DNA of 64,000 bases from Actinomycetota bacterium (GTDB taxonomy: Bacteria; Actinomycetota; Actinomycetes; Propionibacteriales; Propionibacteriaceae). The notes under the pieces were generated by a model. That model was given only the letters and a program-made list of their open reading frames with translations, was not told where the DNA came from and made no database searches. The stretch lies in contig JAIUOT010000040.1 of assembly GCA_020161015.1 (NCBI GenBank), forward strand, positions 1 to 64,000. The letters are read 5' to 3'. A program made the translations under genes and the position numbers. Positions 59,502 to 64,000 of this stretch are shown here, piece by piece; position 1 is the stretch's first letter, and each line of letters begins with the position of its first letter.

Positions 59502-59828
59502 ATGAGTAGCTCCGACTTCCGGGAGCCGACGAACGCCGAGCTCTGGGCACAGCCGCCCTCCCCAGCCCCGGCTCCCCCACTCCCGGGACACGGCCTGGCG
59601 CCCCTGCCCGCGGCACAGCCGCCGGTCCCGGCTCCGCACGCCGCGCTGCCGGCCCCGCAGGCGCGGCCGGACCGGACCGTGTTCGTGCTGGCGATCGTCT
59701 CCACAGCCCTCGGCATCCCGCTGACCGCCATCGCGGCCGGCACCGCCGGGGTGGCCGGGCTGATCGTGGCGTGGATCGGGATCGTGCTGGTCAACACGGT
59801 CTACGCGTGGAGCCGGCGCCGGTCCTGA
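59502..59828 (+). CDS. Small proline-rich membrane protein
   Basis: The 108-residue protein has a proline/alanine-rich, probably disordered N-terminal half (WAQPPSPAPAPPLPGHG). Two membrane helices follow: VFVLAIVSTALGIPLTAIAAG and VAGLIVAWIGIVLVNTVYAWS. I recognise no family. It resembles small actinobacterial membrane proteins with cytosolic Pro-rich tails. The start is supported by the TACCAT box. Confidence 0.75.
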   Translation: MSSSDFREPTNAELWAQPPSPAPAPPLPGHGLAPLPAAQPPVPAPHAALPAPQARPDRTVFVLAIVSTALGIPLTAIAAGTAGVAGLIVAWIGIVLVNTVYAWSRRRS

Positions 59829-59852
59829 CCGTCCGCGGCCACCGGGCACGGA

Positions 59853-60908
59853 TCAGCCGAGCCAGCGCAGGAGCGCGTCCCTGCAGGTGAACAGGTCGTC
59901 GACCGGGCAGCACTCATCGTCGGCGTGGGCCTTGCCGGGGTCGGCCGGCCCGAAGTTGACCGCCGGAACGCCCAGCGCGCTGAAACGCGCGACGTCGGTC
60001 CACCCGTACTTGGCGCGGGGCTCGCCGCCCACCGCGGCCAGGAACTCCCGCGCGATCGGACGGTCCAGCCCGGGCCGGGCGCCGGCGGCCACGTCGACCA
60101 CGGCCAGCTCGTAGCCGTCGAAGACCTGCCGGCAGTGCGCGAGCGCGTCCGCCTCGTCGCGGTCGGGCGCGAACCGGAAGTTGACCGTGATCGTGCAGGC
60201 ATCGGGCACCACGTTGCCGGCGATGCCGCCGCTGATGGCCACGGCGTTGAGGCCCTCCCGGTAGGTGAGCCCGTCCACCTCCACCTCGCGGGGCCGGTAG
60301 CGCTGGAGCCGGCCCAGTACGTCGGCGGCGTCGTGGATGGCGTTGTGGCCCAGCCAGGACCTGGCCGAGTGCGCGGCGACGCCGGTCGTGGTGAGGGTGA
60401 AGCGCAGCGTGCCCTGGCAGCCGCCCTCGATACCCGCGGACGTGGGCTCCATCAGGACGGCGAAGTCGCCGGCCAGCCACTCCGGGTGCTCCCGCGCGAT
60501 CCGGGTCAGGGCGTTGAACTCCGCCGCGACCTCCTCGTGGTCGTAGAAGACCCAGGTGACGTCGCGCCGGGGCTCGGTGAGCGCGGCAGCGCAGGCCAGC
60601 GCGACAGCGATCCCGCCCTTCATGTCGCAGGTGCCCCGTCCGTAGACCACGCCGTCCTCGACCCGGGAGGGCAGGTTGTCCGCGACCGGGACGGTGTCGA
60701 GATGCCCGGCGACGACGACCCGCTCGGCCCGGCCGAGCGCGGTGCGCGCGATCACCGTGTCACCGTCGCGGACGACGTCCAGGTGCGGCAGCCCGCGCAG
60801 CGCGGCCTCCACGAGGTCGGCGAGCTCCTTCTCGTTGCCGCTGACCGACTCCACGTCCACGATGTCGCGAAAGAGGGCCACCAGGTCGCCGGTCAGGTCC
60901 AGGCTCAT
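59853..60908 (-). CDS. dapE: Succinyl-diaminopimelate desuccinylase
   Basis: The 351-residue M20 amidohydrolase frees LL-diaminopimelate from its N-succinyl form. Metal and catalytic residues are visible in VVAGHLDTVPVADN (His, Asp), YGRGTCDMKGGIAVALA (bridging Asp), FYDHEEVAAEFN (catalytic Glu-Glu), LMEPTSAGIEGGCQG (Glu) and the C-terminal His in DDECCPVDDL's neighbourhood. It is divergent from dapD, the pathway's succinylase. Start ATG 60908 follows TAAGAT by 8 nt; the longer open frame upstream overlaps dapD. Confidence 0.94.
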   Translation of the reverse strand: MSLDLTGDLVALFRDIVDVESVSGNEKELADLVEAALRGLPHLDVVRDGDTVIARTALGRAERVVVAGHLDTVPVADNLPSRVEDGVVYGRGTCDMKGGIAVALACAAALTEPRRDVTWVFYDHEEVAAEFNALTRIAREHPEWLAGDFAVLMEPTSAGIEGGCQGTLRFTLTTTGVAAHSARSWLGHNAIHDAADVLGRLQRYRPREVEVDGLTYREGLNAVAISGGIAGNVVPDACTITVNFRFAPDRDEADALAHCRQVFDGYELAVVDVAAGARPGLDRPIAREFLAAVGGEPRAKYGWTDVARFSALGVPAVNFGPADPGKAHADDECCPVDDLFTCRDALLRWLG

Positions 60909-60916
60909 GGACGGCC

Positions 60917-60922
60917 ATCTTA
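60917..60922 (-). promoter_or_regulatory. -10 element (TAAGAT) of dapE
   Basis: TAAGAT ends 8 nt before the ATG at 60908. Confidence 0.5.
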
Positions 60923-60952
60923 GGGCCCCGCCGGCGCGTCGGAGGCGCCCGG

Positions 60953-60958
60953 TAGGCT
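60953..60958 (+). promoter_or_regulatory. -10 element (TAGGCT) of dapD
   Basis: TAGGCT ends 7 nt before ATG 60966. Confidence 0.55.
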
Positions 60959-60965
60959 GGCCGGC

Positions 60966-61889
60966 ATGACCCGACCCGCGCACGGCTGGGGCCTGGCCAC
61001 GATCCACGCCTCCGGCCAGGTCCTCGACACCTGGTTCCCCGCTCCCGCCCTCGGCGAGGCCCCCGGCGGCGACGCCCCGGCCGCCCTGGTCGCCGCCGCG
61101 CGCCGCGACGACGAGCGGCAGGTGCGCACCGAGCCGATCCTGGTCGAGATCGACCTCGACAGCCCGCCCGCCGACGTCCCGGACGCCTACCTGCGCCTGC
61201 ACCTGCTGAGCTCACGGCGCTGCGCCCCGCGCACGCTCGACCTGACCGGCATCTTCGGCGTGCTGCCCAACGTGGTCTGGACGAACTTCGGCCCGTGCCT
61301 GGCCGAGGGCTTCGAGGACGTCCGCCTCGCCCTGCTGTCCGCCCGTGACCGCGTGACCGTCTACGGGGTGGACAAGTTCCCCCGCATGACCGACTACGTC
61401 GTCCCCGGGGGCGTCCGGATCGCCGACGCCGACCGGGTGCGCCTCGGCGCCCACCTCGCGCCCGGGACGACCGTGATGCACGAGGGCTTCGTGAACTTCA
61501 ACGCCGGCACGCTCGGGACGTCCATGGTCGAGGGGCGGATCTCGGCGGGCGTCGTGGTCGGCGACGGCACCGACATCGGCGGCGGCGCGTCCATCATGGG
61601 CACGCTGTCGGGCGGCGGGCAGGAGCAGATCACCATCGGCGAGCGTTGCCTCCTGGGCGCGGAGTCCGGCCTGGGCATCTCGCTCGGGGATGACTGCGTG
61701 GTCGAGGCGGGGCTGTACGTGACGGCCGGCACGAAGGTGACGCTGGCCGGGGGCGCCGTGGTGAAGGCCGTCCAGCTCAGTGGCCGCAGCGGCCTGCTGT
61801 TCCTTCGCAACTCGCTCACCGGCGCGGTCGAGGCCCGCGACCGGCGCGGCACCGGCGTGGAGCTGAACGCCGCGCTGCACGACAACTGA
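60966..61889 (+). CDS. dapD: Tetrahydrodipicolinate N-succinyltransferase, actinobacterial type
   Basis: The 307-residue enzyme transfers succinyl from succinyl-CoA to tetrahydrodipicolinate. The N-terminal half ([37 protein letters not shown]) and the left-handed beta-helix ([46 protein letters not shown]) match actinobacterial DapD (about 315). The helix core forms the trimer active sites. It is head-to-head with dapE across 57 bp. Confidence 0.95.
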   Translation: MTRPAHGWGLATIHASGQVLDTWFPAPALGEAPGGDAPAALVAAARRDDERQVRTEPILVEIDLDSPPADVPDAYLRLHLLSSRRCAPRTLDLTGIFGVLPNVVWTNFGPCLAEGFEDVRLALLSARDRVTVYGVDKFPRMTDYVVPGGVRIADADRVRLGAHLAPGTTVMHEGFVNFNAGTLGTSMVEGRISAGVVVGDGTDIGGGASIMGTLSGGGQEQITIGERCLLGAESGLGISLGDDCVVEAGLYVTAGTKVTLAGGAVVKAVQLSGRSGLLFLRNSLTGAVEARDRRGTGVELNAALHDN

Positions 61890-61896
61890 GGCGCCG

Positions 61897-62757
61897 ATGA
61901 AGCGGGCCAGGGGTGCACTCTGGGCGGTTCTGGGCATCGCCGTCGCCCTGGCGCTCGTCGTCGGGGGCGTGGTGCTGTGGTCGACCTACAACAAGGTGCC
62001 CCTGCCGATCGAGGACCGGTGCACCGCCACGGCCGGCGGGCACACCACGACGATCACGCCGGAGCAGGCCCGCAACGCCGCGATCATCGCCGGGGTGTCG
62101 ATCCGGCGCGACCTCGCGCCCCGGGCGGCGTCCATCGCCCTGGCCACGGCCTACCAGGAGTCGGGCATCCGCAACCTCGACTACGGGCACGCGGACTCCC
62201 TGGGGCTGTTCCAGCAGCGCCCGTCGAAGGGCTGGGGGACGGTCGAGCAGGTGACCGACCCCTGGTACGCGTCCCGGTCGTTCTACCAGGCGCTGGTGCG
62301 GGTGAAGAACTGGAAGACCCGCGACATCAACGACGTGGCCCAGGCCGTGCAGCGCAGCGCCTACCCGGAGGCCTACCGGCGCCACGTGCCGAACGCCCGC
62401 GCGCTGGCCAGTTCGCTGACGGGAGAGACCCCGGCGTCGTTCAGCTGCGTCGTGGCGTCACCCGGCGAGGGCGACCCGCAGGCGATGGCGTCCTTCCTGA
62501 AGAAGACCCTCGGCGCGGGCGCCGTCACCACCCGCGTGAACGGGTCGACCCTCACCGTGACGACCGACAACCCGACCGCGGCGTGGGCCGTCGCGCACCT
62601 GGCGGTCGCGAACACCGCCTCCTACGGGCTCGCCTCCGTCCAGGTCGGCCCGTACGCATGGACACACTCCCCCGCAGGGCCGGCGCAGTGGCAGGGGACG
62701 GGCCCGAGCACCGCAGTGAAGGTCACGCTGGTCTTCTCCGAGCCGGCCCCCCGCTGA
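61897..62757 (+). CDS. Membrane-anchored lysozyme-like / transglycosylase-like protein
   Basis: The 286-residue protein has an N-terminal membrane anchor (LWAVLGIAVALALVVGGVVLW). It continues with a lysozyme-like segment ASIALATAYQESGIRNLDYGHADSLGLFQQRPSKGWGTVEQVTDP, where Glu in QESG would be the catalytic residue. The second half is a separate alpha/beta domain with repeated VTVTTDN-type strands. Such proteins are sometimes mis-annotated as heavy-metal transporters. It follows dapD by 7 bp with TGAGG as ribosome site, so it may be co-expressed with diaminopimelate synthesis. Peptidoglycan cleavage is inferred, not shown. Confidence 0.8.
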   Translation: MKRARGALWAVLGIAVALALVVGGVVLWSTYNKVPLPIEDRCTATAGGHTTTITPEQARNAAIIAGVSIRRDLAPRAASIALATAYQESGIRNLDYGHADSLGLFQQRPSKGWGTVEQVTDPWYASRSFYQALVRVKNWKTRDINDVAQAVQRSAYPEAYRRHVPNARALASSLTGETPASFSCVVASPGEGDPQAMASFLKKTLGAGAVTTRVNGSTLTVTTDNPTAAWAVAHLAVANTASYGLASVQVGPYAWTHSPAGPAQWQGTGPSTAVKVTLVFSEPAPR

Positions 62758-62814
62758 CCCGAGTCTGGCTGCCGCGGGGACGCGCGATCGCCACCCCGGG
62801 GCGTCTGGAGCCGG

Positions 62815-63921
62815 TCAGGCCTGGGCCAGCAGGCGGCGTGCTGCCGCCTCCACCCGCTCGTCGGTCGCGGTGAGCGCGACCCGCACGTGCCGGCGTCCGG
62901 CCTCGCCGTAGAAGTCTCCGGGAGCGACGAGGATGCCGAGCCCGGCCAGGTGGTCGACGCTCGCGCGGCAGTCCTCGTCCCGCGTGCACCACAGGTACAG
63001 CGAGCCCTCGGAGTGCTCGACCCGGTACCCGGCCGCGACGAGCGCGGGGCGCAGCATCGCCCGGCGACGGCGGTACCGCGCCCGCTGCTCCTCGACGTGG
63101 ACCTGGTCGTCCAGCAGCGCGGCCATGGCCGCCTGCACCGGCATGGGCACCATCAGCCCGGCGTGCTTGCGCACCTCCAGCAACGGACGCACGACCTCCG
63201 GGTCACCGGCGACGAAACCCGCCCGGTAGCCGGCCGCGTTCGACCGCTTGGACAACGAGTGCACCGCCAGCAGCCCCTCGAGGGAGCCGCCGTTGACCTC
63301 GGGGTGCAGCACGGACATCGGCTCGACGTCCCAGCCGAACTCGCCGTAGCACTCGTCGGAGGCGAGGACGGCTCCGGCGGCGCGTGCGGCGTCCACCCAG
63401 GCGCGCAGCGCGTCCGGCGACAGGATCGCCCCGTGAGGGTTGGCCGGCGAGTTGATCCACACCAGCCCGGGACGCAGCGTCGCGAGATCGGACGGGTCGT
63501 CGGTCGCCACCACGGTGGCCCCGGCGATCCGTCCGCCCACGTCGTAGGTGGGGTAGGCGGTGGACGGGATGACCACGGTCGCGCCCGGGCCCACGCCCAG
63601 CAGCGTCGGCAGCAGCGCGACGAGTTCCTTGGTGCCGACCACCGGCAGCACGCCGTCGTCGGCGAGCCCGACGGCACCCCACCGCCGCTCGAGGTAGCCG
63701 CGGATCGCTGCCCGCAGGCGTGGTGTCCCCCAGGTCGTCGGATAGCCCGGCGCGTCCGCGGCCGCCGCCAGCGCGAGCCGTCCGACCTCAGGGGTGGGGT
63801 CGACGGGTGTCCCGACCGAGAGGTCGACGATGCCGTCGGGGTGGGCGCCCGCCCTCGCCCTCGCAGCGTCCAGGGAGTCCCAGGGGAAGTCGGGCAGCTG
63901 GCCGGCCAGCCCGGGCGTCAC
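62815..63921 (-). CDS. dapC: Succinyldiaminopimelate transaminase
   Basis: The 368-residue class I/II aminotransferase converts N-succinyl-2-amino-6-ketopimelate to N-succinyl-LL-diaminopimelate. It shows DFPWDSLDAARARAGAHPDGIVDLSVGTPVDPTPE, the cofactor region NSPANPHGAILSPD, the PLP Asp/Tyr in ASDECYGEFGW and the PLP lysine in HSLSKRSNAAGYRAGF. Length fits actinobacterial DapC. GTG 63921 overlaps the fdxA stop by 4 bp (GTGA), the usual fdxA-dapC arrangement in actinobacteria. Confidence 0.94.
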   Translation of the reverse strand: MTPGLAGQLPDFPWDSLDAARARAGAHPDGIVDLSVGTPVDPTPEVGRLALAAAADAPGYPTTWGTPRLRAAIRGYLERRWGAVGLADDGVLPVVGTKELVALLPTLLGVGPGATVVIPSTAYPTYDVGGRIAGATVVATDDPSDLATLRPGLVWINSPANPHGAILSPDALRAWVDAARAAGAVLASDECYGEFGWDVEPMSVLHPEVNGGSLEGLLAVHSLSKRSNAAGYRAGFVAGDPEVVRPLLEVRKHAGLMVPMPVQAAMAALLDDQVHVEEQRARYRRRRAMLRPALVAAGYRVEHSEGSLYLWCTRDEDCRASVDHLAGLGILVAPGDFYGEAGRRHVRVALTATDERVEAAARRLLAQA

Positions 63922-64000
63922 TCGCCCTGGGGCGGGAGCGCGGCGACGGTCGGGTGGTCGGCGTCGATCGGGCCCAGCTTGGCCGCGCCGCCGGGGGACC
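63918..64000 (-). CDS. fdxA: Ferredoxin, C-terminal end only (cut by window edge)
   Basis: The last 26 codons of a gene running off the window translate to a tail SPGGAAKLGPIDADHPTVAALP and end PQGE. This is the typical C-terminus of actinobacterial 7Fe ferredoxin FdxA/FdxC, and the gene lies directly upstream of dapC as in related genomes. The iron-sulfur motifs lie outside the window. Confidence 0.8.
   Translation of the reverse strand, partial: SPGGAAKLGPIDADHPTVAALPPQGE

Noticed and set aside
1-64000. tRNA, rRNA or tmRNA genes
   Set aside because: No TPsiC-arm or anticodon-arm pattern in a cloverleaf context was seen; rnpB is the only structural RNA I can support.

Overview
The window is very GC-rich DNA with a strong bias to G or C at third codon positions, densely packed genes and frequent GTG starts. 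The gene content is actinobacterial: GlnE-controlled glutamine synthetase, GlgC with a GT4-type GlgA, DprE1/DprE2, DUF3117, a MetAP with a proline-rich N-terminus, and actinobacterial DapC/D/E with fdxA. It fits an order such as Propionibacteriales, possibly Propionibacteriaceae; that placement is inference. I see no phage, plasmid, integrase or transposase gene and no tRNA gene. RNase P RNA (rnpB) is the one structural RNA.

Layout. 0-7.5 kb: a bracketed hairpin element behind a run of 25 C, then an oligopeptide-type ABC importer on the minus strand (binding protein, two permeases, fused double ATPase) and an RDD protein. 7.6-13.8 kb: glnA with a GlnR-like box, a repeat-filled spacer, a membrane-anchored NirK-like copper protein with a DUF2249 partner, and pabC. 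A composite palindromic repeat lies on both sides of the NirK block. 13.9-22.7 kb: repeats, a VOC dioxygenase-like protein, two tiny upstream ORFs before a PhnP-like hydrolase, an APH-like kinase, dprE1-dprE2, and a beta-phosphoglucomutase/GH65 phosphorylase pair. 22.7-33.5 kb: glnE, an SCP-like gene divergent from it, a four-gene MacAB-type export operon with two adaptor proteins, and a second glutamine synthetase (GlnA2 type). 33.5-44.3 kb: map, a DUF6421-like protein, threonine aldolase, rnpB, three copies of an EcoRI-centred palindrome, an RNA-processing operon (zinc ribbon, RNase HI, RNB), pepP, MOSC and a lipoprotein. 44.4-52.9 kb: a TrpB2-like enzyme, a stress protein, a CitE-like lyase, mrp, DUF1003, an MgtE-N/CBS protein, tatB, dapA, a biotinyl carrier and an O-methyltransferase. 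52.9-64 kb: an MFS pump with a divergent ArsR-type regulator over a 14-bp tandem operator, glgC/glgA, small conserved actinobacterial genes, and dapE, dapD, dapC and the end of fdxA.

How the genes connect. Nitrogen assimilation is represented by two glutamine synthetases, the adenylyltransferase and two GlnR-type boxes. Carbon storage is represented by glgC/glgA and the GH65/PgmB pair. Cell wall supply is represented by dapA, D, E, C and DprE1/E2. At least two dozen genes have a TANNNT -10 element only 6-8 nt before the start codon, so leaderless transcripts are probably common.

The best candidates for something undescribed are the three families of intergenic palindromic repeats, the tiny ORF/hairpin arrangement at 15.4-15.54 kb, the overlapping divergent promoters of glnE and the SCP-like gene, and the tandem operator at 54.3 kb.
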